Assembly (NCBI GenBank): GCA_025094145.1
Contig: JALLLS010000074.1
Coordinates: 1-64,000 of the forward strand
Source of the DNA: Spinellus fusiger
Lineage: Eukaryota > Mucoromycota > Mucoromycetes > Mucorales > Phycomycetaceae
Length of the DNA: 64,000 nt
Direction of reading: 5' to 3'
Position 1 is the first letter of the stretch. Each line of letters begins with the position of its first letter. The notes under the pieces were generated by a model that saw only the letters and a list, made by a program, of their open reading frames with translations, had not been told where the DNA came from and did not search any database. Made by a program: the position numbers and the translations under genes. This document shows positions 9,859 to 21,845 of this stretch, piece after piece.

Positions 9859-10281
9859 TTAACAGTTGTTGACTACATTAGCGTCGGATAAGCACATCTT
9901 TTGACTGAAAATGTTCAAAGCATTTCCCTGGGATGCGCTGACCATATTGTTAAATGTACACTGAGCGATTGCATCAGTTACAAACTGTTTCAACTCTTTT
10001 CCGGTTTGGCCTTTAGAAGTGGTTAAGTGGCTTGAAGAAATAGCCAAAGCACAGGAATCGTTTCTTATAAGACTGCATACAGTTGATCCCAAGTATTTGT
10101 CTTGGTGCTTTTCGACACACACGGTACTTTTCGAAGCCAAGTAGACTGTATTGTCATCCAGAGACCAATTGTCCAAGATTGTTTGACAGTTCCAGGCCCA
10201 GGCCAAGTGGTTCTTTCCACAGGAAATAGCATAGGTGCTGGCAATAAGCAAGAAAGCAGGAGTAAGGATGTTGGCAAACAT
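9859..10281 (-). CDS. Small secreted cysteine-rich protein (no family assigned)
   Basis: About 140 residues. I place the start at the internal ATG (10,281) because MFANILTPAFLLIASTYA is a good signal peptide; an upstream in-frame ATG at 10,314 would put 11 residues before it. The mature part has eight cysteines, spaced as for four disulphide bonds, the last one being the C-terminal residue, plus a tryptophan-rich AWAWNC near the start. I do not recognise the family and give no function; secretion is inferred. A TATA-like box (TATAAAAT, 10,334-10,341) sits about 55 bp upstream. This is the only plausible host gene in the first 24 kb, isolated among transposon relics. No intron is needed. Confidence 0.65.
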   Translation of the reverse strand: MFANILTPAFLLIASTYAISCGKNHLAWAWNCQTILDNWSLDDNTVYLASKSTVCVEKHQDKYLGSTVCSLIRNDSCALAISSSHLTTSKGQTGKELKQFVTDAIAQCTFNNMVSASQGNALNIFSQKMCLSDANVVNNC

Positions 10282-10333
10282 TGTAGTTGGAAAAGATAGA
10301 GGTAAGGCAGTCAAGAATCAGCTATTTAGTGGT

Positions 10334-10341
10334 ATTTTATA
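10334..10341 (-). promoter_or_regulatory. TATA-like box of the secreted-protein gene
   Basis: The minus strand reads TATAAAAT about 53 bp before the proposed ATG at 10,281. The spacing suits a core promoter in a fungus, but the surroundings are AT-rich, so chance matches are common. Confidence 0.4.
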
Positions 10342-10344
10342 CTG

Positions 10345-12150
10345 TGGCGTGACCGCTTATAGTTATGATAGCTTATAAGGTTTGCTTTTCATATCTAATT
10401 TATTCTTAAGATACACTATTTTCAGATAATATTGAGACAAAAAAAGATTAAATCAAAACCTTACTATATTAATTGTCCCAAAATGAATTCTTTATTAAAT
10501 AGTTCTGTAACTTAATGTTTATTGTAAAATTAAGATCCTAAAAATGTCCCAACTTTTTCTATATTTTATATGTTAATCTTTTTTTGATCTTTGTTCCGAT
10601 CATCATTCAATCTGTGTTTGAATATCTGTTTTTATTTTGTCCAAAACTTATTTCGAAAATAGTGCACTGCACCAGGCAAATAGAAATTGGTGAAAACGAA
10701 GATAAATATGATATAAGAGAATGACATTAGATTAATCTATTTCTATGTCAATTTATTTCAAAAAAATTCTCATTTACTTAAAACATTTTCTATTTTTTTA
10801 TTAAATTCTCACTATCTCTAATAGAGTGGTTATTATGCTTAATGTGTGAAGGATAAAAGCAACATCTTAAAAAGAAAAATACTTTAATCTGTAACTATTT
10901 TAACTTTGGGCCAGGTCAAGTTGGGTCAATATGGCGGCGCTCATAGTTTTATTCGGCATTTAACATTCGTGTAATCTTATTATTATAAGTATTTCACATT
11001 GCTGACAGAATAGATTATTTGTATGAAACTTTCAAGAAATTTTTTTTTAAAAAAAAGAATAAAATACCACTTATTAGTCATTAACATATTTATAAATTAT
11101 TATCTTTATTAAAAAGAATAAAGGAAAAATAGGGTGTTGAAATACCAAAGTAATGCCTGCATGCAACTGCATTTCAATTAAGATTGAGGTTGTGTTTAAT
11201 CTGTAAGGTTAGCTTGGTTCGTTACATTACAGTAAATTATAGACTTTATCATTCTGGCACTACTTAATTATATTCAATAAAGTCATCAATAGGTTAGAAG
11301 ATTATATATAATAAGTAATTTTTATCTATATAAGAAAGAGGGACATCATTTTGTAAACATCAAGGAAGGATATTACAAAGAAATAATTGCTCTAAACACC
11401 ATATATGTTTGAACATGTAAGTACTTTTTTTAAGAAAAATAATTAATTCCTGATATCGCTACACTGAATCTATATTTGGTACTGTCCGCTAACAGTATAT
11501 TGTCTCTTTGACGTACTCTCATGAATATCAAACTATTCTTCGATAAGCATATTTTCAATGTATTACATTTTTGAGGCAATTGTATTATAAAAAAATCAAA
11601 TAGAGATGTTATGATCTTTATAAAACTGCTTTTAATTATATATTCTTAACACTTTTACTCGAGATCTATTTGTAAGCTGGTGATTAGGAACTAGTAACGA
11701 TAAAAAAACATGTAAAAAAATTCACCCAAAAGCATTAGGTCAAATAAGGTACAACTTTTAATTTTATTAAGAATCTCACTAATTTAATTGGCTGAAAGGT
11801 TAAGTAGCCTATCCCTGACTTAAATTTGTAATTTTATATTGATGCTATCTGTTTTGATACTTTTTCTTTAGGTATTAAGGAGAAATATCAAAATAAAGGT
11901 ATAAAAAAAGAGAAATAAAGTAATCGGTTTCAATCTTTAATTTATTGGCATAGTATTCAGAGGAAAGTTTACAAAAATATCAAAGTATACATAATATAGA
12001 TTTGCATGTAAAGTGACCTGAAGAGGGTAATTCTTTTTTGTTTTAAAAGAATAAAATAAATAAAAAAATAAAAGAAGCTTTGGACTGTTTTTATACCAAA
12101 AAAGTAACAAACACTATTTCTTCTTCCTATGATGATACTTTTTTATAGAT
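10345..12150. other. AT-rich stretch without a recognisable gene
   Basis: There are only short chance frames. One GC-rich spot (AATATGGCGGCGCTCAT, near 10,928-10,944) stands out in otherwise AT-rich DNA, but I cannot assign it a role. Confidence 0.6.
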
Positions 12151-12159
12151 GTAATATCT

Positions 12160-13250
12160 GACTTATATAGCACTGTAAACATCTTCGCTGAAACCCCTGA
12201 TATGCATGAAAAATATAATAGCATTGAGACTCGCTCAGTCATCCTACATCAGGTGCTGAGCATAAACTCTACTATGGCCAAGGCACCTCGCATGTTTAAC
12301 ATGTCTACTCCCAGTGTGAGAAACATACTGATGCATTTCAAGGAGACATGCTTGGTGGTGCCTTCACTAAAAAGTGGTTGAAAGAGAAATATTGATGACA
12401 AGGCTCTCTTATGATTGAGAAGAACAGTTGTGAGTGATTCCCATTAGACCAAGAAGACCATCAAGTATCAATAAAGACGTTGAAGAGATGCGTTGATGAA
12501 GCGAGGTTCCATTTGTGCAGCTCCGGTGGTAAACCCTCTCCTCATAAAGATGTAGTTAAGGCTTCAGTGGGCTCATAAGCACATTGATTGGATGCATGAA
12601 TAATGACAAGAGGTAGTCTAGCCCAATAATCCCAGGGTCGATCTCATGAGCTTTGACAGGGGCATAGAAGAAATCAAGCAGTATAGAACTGTCTTTAAGC
12701 CCGAGAATTTTTATGGAAACAAGATAGTTTGGAGGTGGTGGAGTGATGGTATGGAGCTATTTCAGTGGGGAGGGTGTTAGAAGATAGATCGTAGGAGTAT
12801 AGTAAACTCCGACGAGTACATCAATGTCTTGGGAGAAGCCTACTGCCATGAACTCGAATGTCTCTCTCTATCTTAAATCCTAGAGTTAATTACTACTTAC
12901 AGGAAGAAAGTGATAGACCCTATGCAAGTAAAATATCTCGAGAGTGAAAGGTAGTAAATGGTATAGTAATGACTCTTAACTGGCCCTCACAAAGTCCCGA
13001 TCTCAATCCAATGGAACATCCGCAGACTTACCTGAAGAGAATCATTATGAAGGACAGGAGAGTATATTTAACCAAGAAAAATTTGGAGGCGGCCCTGATG
13101 CTTGAATGGGGTAAAATGTCTAAAGAAGTGACAGACACCCTCATTGCCAGCATGGAGCGGAGATGCCAGGCCGTCATTAATACCAAGGGTGTTTACAGTA
13201 GCTATTAGTTAACCTTGTAATAAAAACTACTGTTATGTATTATCAACACT
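12160..13250 (+). pseudogene. Heavily decayed Tc1-like transposase
   Basis: Same orientation and same subfamily as the intact copy at 563-1921, but full of stops and frameshifts. Recognisable parts are the FGGGGVMVWSYFSGEGV block near 12,730-12,780 and the open C-terminal piece 12,969-13,208. That piece carries LNWPSQSPDLNPMEH with the catalytic-glutamate position, and ends VTDTLIASMERRCQAVINTK, very like the intact protein's end. No terminal repeats are left. Confidence 0.85.
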
Positions 13251-13303
13251 ACTCTATGTATTTATTGAAAGTTTTAAATATCTATCTAATGAATTCATAA
13301 AGT

Positions 13304-13890
13304 TATACACTATTTTCGAAAATTATTTGCACAGCCTCAGAAAAAAAATGTACATTTTATATTTTACTTCTTCAACAATAAACTTACATATTTACTATGA
13401 AGATAGACAGGGAAATGCTATCGACGAATTGGGCAATGAATCTATATTGGTGGATGTAGATAGAATGTTTCCCTCTTCAAAACATCGTAGACTACGGTAC
13501 TTAATTGGACTTAAAATCACCTGAGAAGCCTTAGTCAGATTCCAAAGCCACCAAAAAGGCTACAACTTCATAACAGAAAGGTATGCTTTATCATTTAAGA
13601 AAGCACACTTTCATTAAAAGAGTTGGTAGACTTATTGTAAGTTATGGATACAAATATGCATACCTTCCACCATACTCTCCCGAGCTTAATTCCATTGAGT
13701 AATTTTGGTCTGTTGTGAAGAGTAAGCTTAAGAGAGAAAAGATGTTGGAAAGTGAGATATTAAACATGAGGATTACTGAAGCATGTAGCGATGTTCTTAT
13801 CAGTGATCTCAAGGGATTTTATTATTGCTCTTCTTTGATATTTGAAACATGCTTAAGTAAAAATCCTCATTAATAAATTTTACACACTTT
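13304..13890 (+). pseudogene. Relic of the IS630-like element family
   Basis: The left edge (TACACTATTTTCGAAAATTA, 13,303 on, then TTTGCACAGCCTCAG) is a decayed version of the terminal repeat of 6964-8062. It is followed by a frame (13,327-13,524) whose YYEDRQGNAIDELGNES matches that element's N-terminus. Near 13,650-13,860 the C-terminal part survives as Y-L-P-P-Y-S-P-E-L-N-S-I-E followed by a stop. The middle is missing here too. Confidence 0.8.
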
Positions 13891-14439
13891 ATAACTCACT
13901 ATATTATAGACAGTTGTTCATTGAGGCTATTGAAGGGTGTGTTGAGCGGGAACACAAACTCCGCCATAGAGTATAAAGATTTATCAATCAATAAACACTT
14001 CATTCTCTCTCTTTCTCCGACTCTTTCTCTACTACCTCTTTTTAACTTGTTTAGCAAAGCCAGAAGCTGCTGTATTTGTGTTTTCAATAGTATCCAAGTA
14101 TCTTTAAGTACCTCTCATTGGATTTCGAATTGTCACAAAAAGATGATGATCTTTTTGGTGTTCTGTTTTCCTTGTTGACTTTATGGCCTTTTGGATGTCT
14201 ATTCATAACTATCATTTACTTTTATCCCCACTCATTTCTCATCATTTTTTCCTCATTTGAGGTTTTATATTCTCTTGTCTCTCTGTCTCTCATTCTTCTT
14301 TTATTTTTTCACTTTTTTATTTAGAGTGTTTATATGTTTATCTTAATTATTCAAACAATCTCATAGGGTGGCTAATGTGCCCAATGCGTGAATAGCAAAC
14401 TATACTCAAAAATAAAAATAAAACTTTGAACTTTATGTC

Positions 14440-14845
14440 TTGTAGAAAACAATGAGCTCAGGCCCAAATGAAGACACTGCTTACCTTTTCACTTTCAATA
14501 ATAGCATTTGGTGGTGTCTACAACTTCCTTCTATTGTTTCTCTTTGTTAATAATAGTACAATACCTTGCTCAGCTATGTTCATCTTGACGAGTATTTTAT
14601 TGTTATACTGTGGGCTTAAGGATAACAAACTATGTTAAACATTAAATGCAGTGATTAAGTTGCAATGTCAGCTTTACTTTTTCCTTTTATCTAACTTTAT
14701 AGTGTTTAATTGCACAGTTCATAGTCAATGCTAAGACAGACAGACAGACAGTGAAAAGGTTCTTTTAAAACACATTAGCCAACCAAAGAAATATTGTAAT
14801 TTTATTGTTCGTATATTTCTTGATATATCCCAGAAATCCTCTGTT
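14440..14845 (-). repeat. Fragment of the CACACCCAAAGA-ended element family
   Basis: 14,440-14,600 matches 3,460-3,600 and 22,690-22,850. 14,610-14,845 matches 4,725-4,990, ending in a decayed terminus (ATATCCCAGAAATCCTCTGT) in place of the usual end. It contains a short (GACA)n run at 14,737-14,751. No coding capacity. Confidence 0.7.
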
Positions 14846-14849
14846 GATA

Positions 14850-15150
14850 TGAGACAAGAGACACGTAGGACCTCAAAAAGTTGACTACTCACACAGAAAT
14901 TGACAGAAAAGAAAAGGATATGGGCTGACAAAAGGCAAACTGGTGGCTGTAATAATAATGGCACCCTATGGGAATACAGAAAGAAAACAAGTCGAGAATA
15001 AGAAACAGTCAGCTGTCCAAGTCCTTAAAGCCTATTTTGTTTATACTCTAGGAAGCTGTTTGGATTAAAGTTTATTTTATTAAAGATGTAGACAACTACA
15101 CTTTTTATATTAATTTGCTATTTTTTTACTATGAATTTGTCTAATTTGCT
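14850..15150 (+). repeat. Copy of the 3.7-4.3 kb repeat block
   Basis: GAGACACGTAGG at its start and the part around 15,000-15,150 resemble 3,680-4,260, including the stretch that encodes part of the 107-codon frame at 4,079. It is more diverged and the frame is not open throughout. Confidence 0.55.
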
Positions 15151-16035
15151 GTTCTCAAGCAATAGCTATGATCTTTATAGAAAATTCAAGTAGACTGGAA
15201 AGGGTGACTGCCTTATCCTATAGTGTGTATAATTTTGGTCCTGTATTTCAAGGACATAGAATTCCAGAAAGTGATTTTGTTGTAAAAAGGTTTCTCTCTT
15301 TCCCGAAACATACATAGGACAAGAGGAGGGAATCCATCTCTGAATTTAATGAGATGTTATTATCGTATAGCTTTGATCCTTATAGATTAAAGATATATAT
15401 CTAAAAGTAGCCTTAAAACCCATACTATGTAACTTTGTAAAATATATCCTTTATTACAGAATAAAGGACACAGTGGTTATCAACAAGGCCACTAGAGAGA
15501 TAAATCTGTAGTAGTTTGGTCTCTAGAGGGGACTACGAAATAGAGTATTGGATACAAAGGCTAGTCTAAGGAAATCAAAGAGGTTACATGAACAGGGACA
15601 CAACACACGATTTGATTACAACAGGTAACTAGGCAACTGTTCTTTAAGCAATTCTTTTCTTTTTAGATGTTGTTGTAATCTGCATTACTTTGGTAGTTCT
15701 GATTAAGCAAGTGACTTATGAAATTTCGATTTGTTATCTTCTGCTCGGATATTAATACCTGCCAACTACAGTTTGTTGTTCTTCATAACTTCTACCCTCT
15801 TTATTTTGTTTGCCTTTGTTTGGCATATAAACCAACAGTTTTGATCTGGTGAGTGTTTGTGTATGTTTATTGTGTCTGACATGTTAGTCAGTTTCTATTT
15901 TATATTATTTTATTTTAATAAACCCAGTGAATTCGTTACAAAGGCAAGAAAAAGGTGACAATTCAAAGGTAATACGACACACACACACATAGAGTACATT
16001 AATACATCTCGAACTAACTATTTTTACTGTTTTAT
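15151..16035. other. Region upstream of the TnpB/Fanzor-like relic, no clear gene
   Basis: It contains a short AC-repeat near 15,980. I could not extend the relic's protein similarity into it, though earlier, more decayed parts of the same gene might lie here. Confidence 0.4.
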
Positions 16036-16038
16036 TAG

Positions 16039-16503
16039 TGAGAAGGGGTATTGGGACCTAAAAAGATTAAATTATGATTCTAAAAAGCTGCCAGTCGTTG
16101 CTTATGGCACAGGAATGAAGGGAAAAGATACTATCAAGTTTAAAGGTCGTCGTGTTGATTTGCCAAGAGTGTTATATCAATCATTGAAAAAAGAGACAAA
16201 AGGGTGGAGATCTTATAGTTGATGTTGATAAATTTCGAACATCAAAGGTAAATATGATTGACCTCTCACCCAATATGAAAAGTTCTTCTAACAGTTACTC
16301 TTATTTTTGTTCTCAAGATCTGCCACACTTATAACACAAATATCCTCACCGAAGTATTAGTGAATTTCAACACTATCCACGCTTGCCAAAGTTGTGAAAT
16401 TGTTTGGAACAAAGATGTGAATGCATCAGAGAATATCTATACAATCACAGAAGAAGGATTAAAGGGTCTCCACAGACCAGCCCCATTCTGTCGAGAAGAA
16501 TAG
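16039..16503 (+). pseudogene. Probable relic of a TnpB/Fanzor-like (RuvC plus zinc-ribbon) protein, C-terminal part
   Basis: The pieces read, in order, YWDLKRLNYDSKKLPVVAYG, then KFKGRRVDLPRVLYQSLKKE, a one-base frameshift near 16,205, then GDLIVDVDKFRTSK. A 69-bp intron (16,248-16,316, GTAAAT...AAG) follows, then ICHTYNTN, HACQSCEIVWNKDVNASENI and an arginine-containing tail to a stop at 16,501. The D-x-F-R-T-S-K...C-x-x-C...C-x-x-C...W-N-K-D-V-N-A-S-E-N-I order is that of the end of TnpB and its eukaryotic relatives, RNA-guided nucleases of transposons. The aspartate in NKDVNA matches the last RuvC residue. Decay signs are the frameshift and a tyrosine in place of the second zinc cysteine. 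The family call rests on motif order only. Confidence 0.6.
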
Positions 16504-16559
16504 ATATCTGTATTCATATTATAACATATCGCCACATCGAGGGTGGTTTCCTCTGGGAT

Positions 16560-19540
16560 TCAGATATCTGCAGGTAAACATACATAATAATCTTTATTTT
16601 AAAATTAACATGAATACATCTTAATTTATTTTTGCTCCTCAAATCGATTTGTCATGCTTAAACAATTGTATTTCGACTATTTTCTTCTGTATCCTAAAGA
16701 TATTAAGGTGTGTAGTTGTCGTAAGACTATTTCCAAAAATGAATGTTCTTTATTTGTGTTGTAGAACAACCAAAAGAGGAAGGTTGCTAAATGTGTCAGG
16801 GACGTGCAAGCAAACGACGCATTATATCATCGATACTCTTGCATTATACCATCAAACGTATACCTCACATTATAGCTTATAGCAGTAGAATAGCAGTAGA
16901 AAAAAGTAGAAAAAAGATATACAATTGAATGAATAAAGAGCAGAGTTTAACCACACAATAGCTTACCGGATTCCTTTGATGTTAAGATCAAAGACAACAA
17001 AGTACTAAGGTATTAGGTATTAGGTGTTACTTGTCTCATTACTTGTCTTTGACAGTGCTGAGTGAGAAGAATCTTTTTTTTTTAATTATTCATGGCTAAA
17101 AGTCAATTGATTTACAATAAAAAAATATACAAATAGAATAAGTGTCTAAAATCTCAATTATAACATCTATTCATTTCTTGTTTATTTTATACTGTTTGTT
17201 AGCTGATAGTTTTTTAATGACATTTGATAAGCAATACAACTGCTTCTACAGGTCTAAACTTTACATTAAATTACACTAAAGAAGGTAGAGGTTTTTGTAT
17301 ACTTGACTCATTGAATAGCAATTATAATTTAAGATTTATTGGAAGTACATTATTGATCTAATAAGAAAAAAAATACTAATGTTTGAGTTCTTGATTATTT
17401 CTAATTATTTGTGAAATGAATGTCAAACTACTTTAATACTTCTCTTATTAGACTGTCGAGCCAGCTGCTTTGGAAAAGAAGTTTGTATTCAGGGCTTGAA
17501 AGCATACACATTTCTTGATAAAAGCCAGAAAGTATATATTCATTTGGTAGCTTGGTGGATTAACTATTAATGATATTCTTATATTCAATCATTTTCTTGT
17601 TGTTAATTTTATTTCCCCAATAATGAATATATAATATTAAGTTCCTGAGATAGCTGTGATTTTGTAAATATCACACTCTAGTACATAAAAACAAATAACA
17701 AGGCTTTTTTTGTTCGACTACTTGATATAATTACTTTATATGTATACCTAACACGAGTCTATATTGTACTTCCTAGTCTGTCCCATTTTCCAAAACATAT
17801 GAAAGTCGATGATAAATCCAACATGGGATTTGATTTGATTCATCTTTAATAAGTTACTAAAAGAAGTATGAGGAGTTATACTTTATTTTATAGCAGCACA
17901 CATGTTTTTAGAGTCTGGTGATTTTCATATTCAGACTTAGGTTTGGTATCGCCTTCTTCCCATACAAATTTTATATGGAGACTTCACACTAATAAGAAAT
18001 AACTGAGTAAATGAATAAATAACATCTCAATATTGAGGAAAGGTTAGTTTTGATCAATAGCCATATTATAAAGGGAAGTCAGTTATGGTATCAGTGATAG
18101 CCTAATATATCTTATTCGTATTAGCAATAGGGTTGTTATACTGTTTTATGACAGTTCCACCCACTATAAGAGAATATCAGTAGTACCAAATCTGTGAAAT
18201 ACAGCCTTTATACTGATACTTTCCTTTTTCCCACTAATGTCTTTCCTCACACTCCCAATTCATATTATGCCCTCTACTTTGAGTCATTGAGGTCTTTTTG
18301 TTTTTGGTAGAGACATTTGCCATCATAGTTGTGTCTATCACTACTTTTTGCTCTCTCTATAAACTTTTTTATTTTATTTATAAAAATAAAATAAAGACAT
18401 CCTATTAGCATGGTCTTTGCTTTCTCTCAAGCCTTAACCAACACACACACACACAAAATAGTAGGGACATACCTTACAATGAAATATGAGCTCAGCTTCA
18501 GACCAAGTTTACTTTATGGTATCTTATCTCACTCTTGTACTATGGCAGTCACTCTATGTTGCATGATGGCAAAAGATACTATCATTTCCATGACTATCAT
18601 TTTTCAATTAAGCTCAAGAATAATCAATGAATCTCAGATCAAGATGTGATGTGATATGATGTGATTCAATCAATCGTTAATCATGCCATTATCATTCATC
18701 CATATGTTTGTTAGTTTGATACACTCTCCAGAGTTTCTGTTACTCTACACAGTGGACACACTCAACATGCTCACTATTGAAGGAGTCCACACAACTGATG
18801 CCGTGATGAATTATGCTCTTTTTCCCTCAATTTATTGATTTAAAGAATCAATGAGTTTCAATGGATAGCCTTATCTTTTATGAGCTTGTATCTTTTAATA
18901 TTCCCACCAATCAATGAAAGAGGTGCCTTAGAGGCCACTGCAATGGAACACCAGTTATTGTGGGCTATCAAAACAATGTATCCTTGTGTATTTCACTTTA
19001 AGATTTTCCTATCATTCTAAAGGATACTAATTCGTCGAAAGAAAGGAAAGAAGGAATATTATCTTAAACTATTGTTAACTTAGCTTGTGACTATTTATTG
19101 TTAGTTATATGTTAGCTTTTAGCTTGAGTTTAATCTAATGTTATCTCTCAAATGCCTATTTAATAGTATTTATTACACTAAGGCTTTCATGGGCCTCAAT
19201 AATAAAACTACTTATTATAGAAAGAAAGAAAGAAAAGTAAAGAAAAGAATTCTCATTCTAGTGATAATACTTCAAATGCCTCTGAAAGTATAAAGAGGAA
19301 TGCAATTTTATCATTGGACCTGCTGTTGAAGCCTGGCACACAATATACACACACCTATTTTTATATAACAGGTTTATAACTTATAGCTTAAGACATTATT
19401 CTTGATTTTATTGATTTTTATTTGGATTCATCAGCTTAATGTCCATTGTATGTGAATGTGTGAAAATGAATAAAATAAATATGCAAAAGCAATGAATGCC
19501 AGTAGGGAAATACCAGACATTATAATGTCTTTTTGCATGG
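16560..19540. other. AT-rich stretch without a recognisable gene
   Basis: I found no family motifs on either strand. Short simple repeats occur: (AC)n at about 18,440, and GAAA runs at about 19,220-19,245. Confidence 0.55.
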
Positions 19541-19990
19541 CAAGATCCAATAAAACAGACTTCATTATTGTTTTTAGTATATAAGACCCAAGGTAACAGC
19601 ATCCTGTACACTGCTTAGTAGATCTCTTCTTAGTGTCTCATAGTTATGCTGTATAGAATTCAGGCAAACTTGCTCAATGTTATCCTATACTCTATGCTGT
19701 CATTTCTTAGTCATATCACAATGTCTCTGCTTTCTGTTTAGCTTCTATCATTATTTGGACAGTTACAATGGCTTTTGTGTAAATGGCCATATCTACAACA
19801 GCTTGTATATCTATTTTGAAGGTAGTTCACTCAAAAAAAGGTAATTGGGTATATAATTAGGATTAAAGTACTTGTTCAAGAAAGTGTGTACTGTATCTAG
19901 CTGATCCAGACACCTTCCCAAAAAAGTATTGGCCAATCAAAAAGGGCGTATTGGCCATTCTTAAAAAGTGATTTTTCCAGTAATTGTATT
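19540..19990 (-). repeat. Dispersed repeat, inverse of the 50.8-51.4 kb block
   Basis: In reverse, this stretch follows 50,810-51,340 in order: the end TTCTTGAACAAGTA, ACTTTTGTACAAATGGC-like text, CATTGTGGTATGACCAAGAAATG, the AGAGTATAGG block, and finally AGAAGAGATATACTAAGCAGT. The 51 kb copy has about 190 bp more in the middle. It lies immediately outside the inverted pair that begins at 19,991. Confidence 0.65.
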
Positions 19991-20287
19991 CACACCTAAA
20001 GATTTTTGGGATATAAAAGTAAATACATGGACAATACAATAGCACTATTTTTATGATTGGCTGATATGTTTAAAAAAGGTATTTTGCTGTCTAAATGAAC
20101 TACTTCAAACTCTGTCTGCCTATCCTAGCAATAGCTACACTATCTTCATAAAGTATTGGTGCATCTTTGGGGAAAATATAATATAGAAATATAGTATGGT
20201 TCAAAAAAGACTAACGTGTATCTTAGTTTAGTGCAGGAATAAATACACCGGATTCTTTTTTTTTATGTTTTGGTGGATTAGCTACTA

Positions 20288-20590
20288 CTAGCTAGATGTT
20301 TTTTCTGATTGTTGTTGATTAATAAAGATTAAAAGCTTCATTTTACGAAATGGGATTAAGCTATTGATATTCTGGTTTTCCACAGCAGGAGTATTTTCAT
20401 TTGAATAATAGTTATGCAATACTGGGGGTGACTCTGGATCTTTCCTCGAGGTATCTTGCAAAACTTTCACAATTGACTGTTGAAGATGTATGTCCTGACA
20501 GGGACAACCCAGTTTCCAGTCAATACCAGTGATTGAGCTTTTCACTGCTATAATCTTTAGAACAGGCTCCATGAAGAAAAGAAAAGACAA
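20288..20590 (-). CDS. Unrecognised frame within element B1, mirrored in B2
   Basis: 100 codons, including NYYSNENTPAVENQNINSLI and PFRKMKLLIFINQQQSEK. The mirror copy (23,770-24,066, plus) keeps the C-terminal 60 residues or so in frame (NYYSNENTPAVENQNINGLL) but has lost the start of the frame. That part of the amino-acid text has changed less than the surrounding DNA seems to, which hints at past coding. I do not recognise the family. Confidence 0.25.
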   Translation of the reverse strand: MSFLFFMEPVLKIIAVKSSITGIDWKLGCPCQDIHLQQSIVKVLQDTSRKDPESPPVLHNYYSNENTPAVENQNINSLIPFRKMKLLIFINQQQSEKTSS

Positions 20591-20747
20591 GTTGACCTTT
20601 CTCTTATACTATTTATGTTTTATAATTGGTTTTCACATATCATTGATTCAATCCGTGATCTGAAAACCAAGAAGTTGTGCTAAAACATAATGTTTGTATT
20701 TTTATCAATGGAAACTGCGAATTCCACTGGTTTTCTATGCACATATA

Positions 20748-21203
20748 CAGTCTCATACAATAGATGAGTGGATAGTAAATTTATTTTCTATTTTATTTTG
20801 AAAAATAAAGGTATATCTATCAGTCTAAGATGTTCATAATAAAATATTCATGAAATAGCACAGAATTTAGAGTAGTTGTTCTTTAACTGATTTTATATAT
20901 TCTTATTATAAAAACATTGCTCAGTGCTTTGTAACAGAGTCTTTATTTTTATACAATAGGACAATCTGTGCTCTTTGGGATATCAACATCATCAGCAATC
21001 TCTTGATAAGTAGCATGTCTTTTCCATTATCCTATAATTTGACCTCTAATAAACATATAATGCTCTCTTCTTCTTTTAGGACTATCTTTATGTTCTTGAC
21101 TAAGAGTTGGCTGATTTTCATTGCTTAAAGTTATTATTTGAATAAATTCTAAAATAAAAATTGAAAATTGATTTGCTGTCCACTCATTTATTGCATGGGA
21201 CTG
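20748..21203 (-). mobile_element. Nested Tc1-like remnant in B1
   Basis: The ends and their TA flanks match those of 5014-5687 and 22,930-23,592, and the piece sits at the same position of the host element. It is shorter (about 456 bp) through an internal deletion around 20,960. The helix-turn-helix coding part is broken. Confidence 0.75.
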
Positions 21204-21845
21204 TATACCTCACCAGAATAAGAATATTTTTTATTCTTTGGTCTTGTTATTATTTTGTTATTTCTTACACTGTCTATACAAATTGATACTTAAGTACTTA
21301 TTGAGATGAGCATAATTGAGAAAGGTAGTGTGCTATTATTAACAAAGAGAAACAATAGAAGGAAGTGATAGACACTATCAAAGACTGTTTTAGTGATAAA
21401 AAGGTAAGCATTGTCTTCATCTGGGCTTGAGCTCATTGTATTCCACAAGACACTCATTGTATTGTTATTAGGCAAGTGAAGACTCCTTTCAAGTCAATCT
21501 TAGGTGGTCTTCTGTACTATCTAGAGTGTCTAAAGTATACTCCTAAGCATAATTATCTATCTCCCAAAAACAAAACACAAGGATTTTAGGGTGTAGATTT
21601 TATTGCTGAGAGAATGTACTTAGGTAGTAGCTATAGTCGTAATATAGTATTAGCTATATTTCTATAATAAACAATATATTTTACTGATAATACAATTTGA
21701 TATTGAGGTATTCACAAAAGGAAACAAATACTTGGATATCCGCAAATCTTTTGATTTTAAACACAGTTATATATAACGTGAGTTTTTTTCGGTCTCAAAA
21801 GGAAGGAGATAACACCGCTTTAAGACCAGAAAGTCTTTGGGTGTA

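Larger units (their letters stand above)
19991..21845 (+). mobile_element. Member B1 of the CACACC(C/T)AAAGA-ended family, left arm of a 4.4-kb inverted pair
   Basis: Both ends carry the same short inverted repeat: CACACCTAAAGATTTTTGGG at the left and, inverted, TACACCCAAAGACTTTCTGG at the right. The whole 1.85 kb is repeated in reverse at 22,269-24,367 with mismatches scattered throughout. It contains a nested Tc1-like piece (20,748-21,203) and a minus-strand frame (20,288-20,590) of unknown family. No transposase is recognised, so it may be non-autonomous. I see no target-site duplication outside the pair. Confidence 0.75.

Noticed and set aside
10065..10299. Alternative frames over the secreted-protein gene
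   Set aside because: No signal peptide or cysteine pattern; the frame ending at 9,859 has both.
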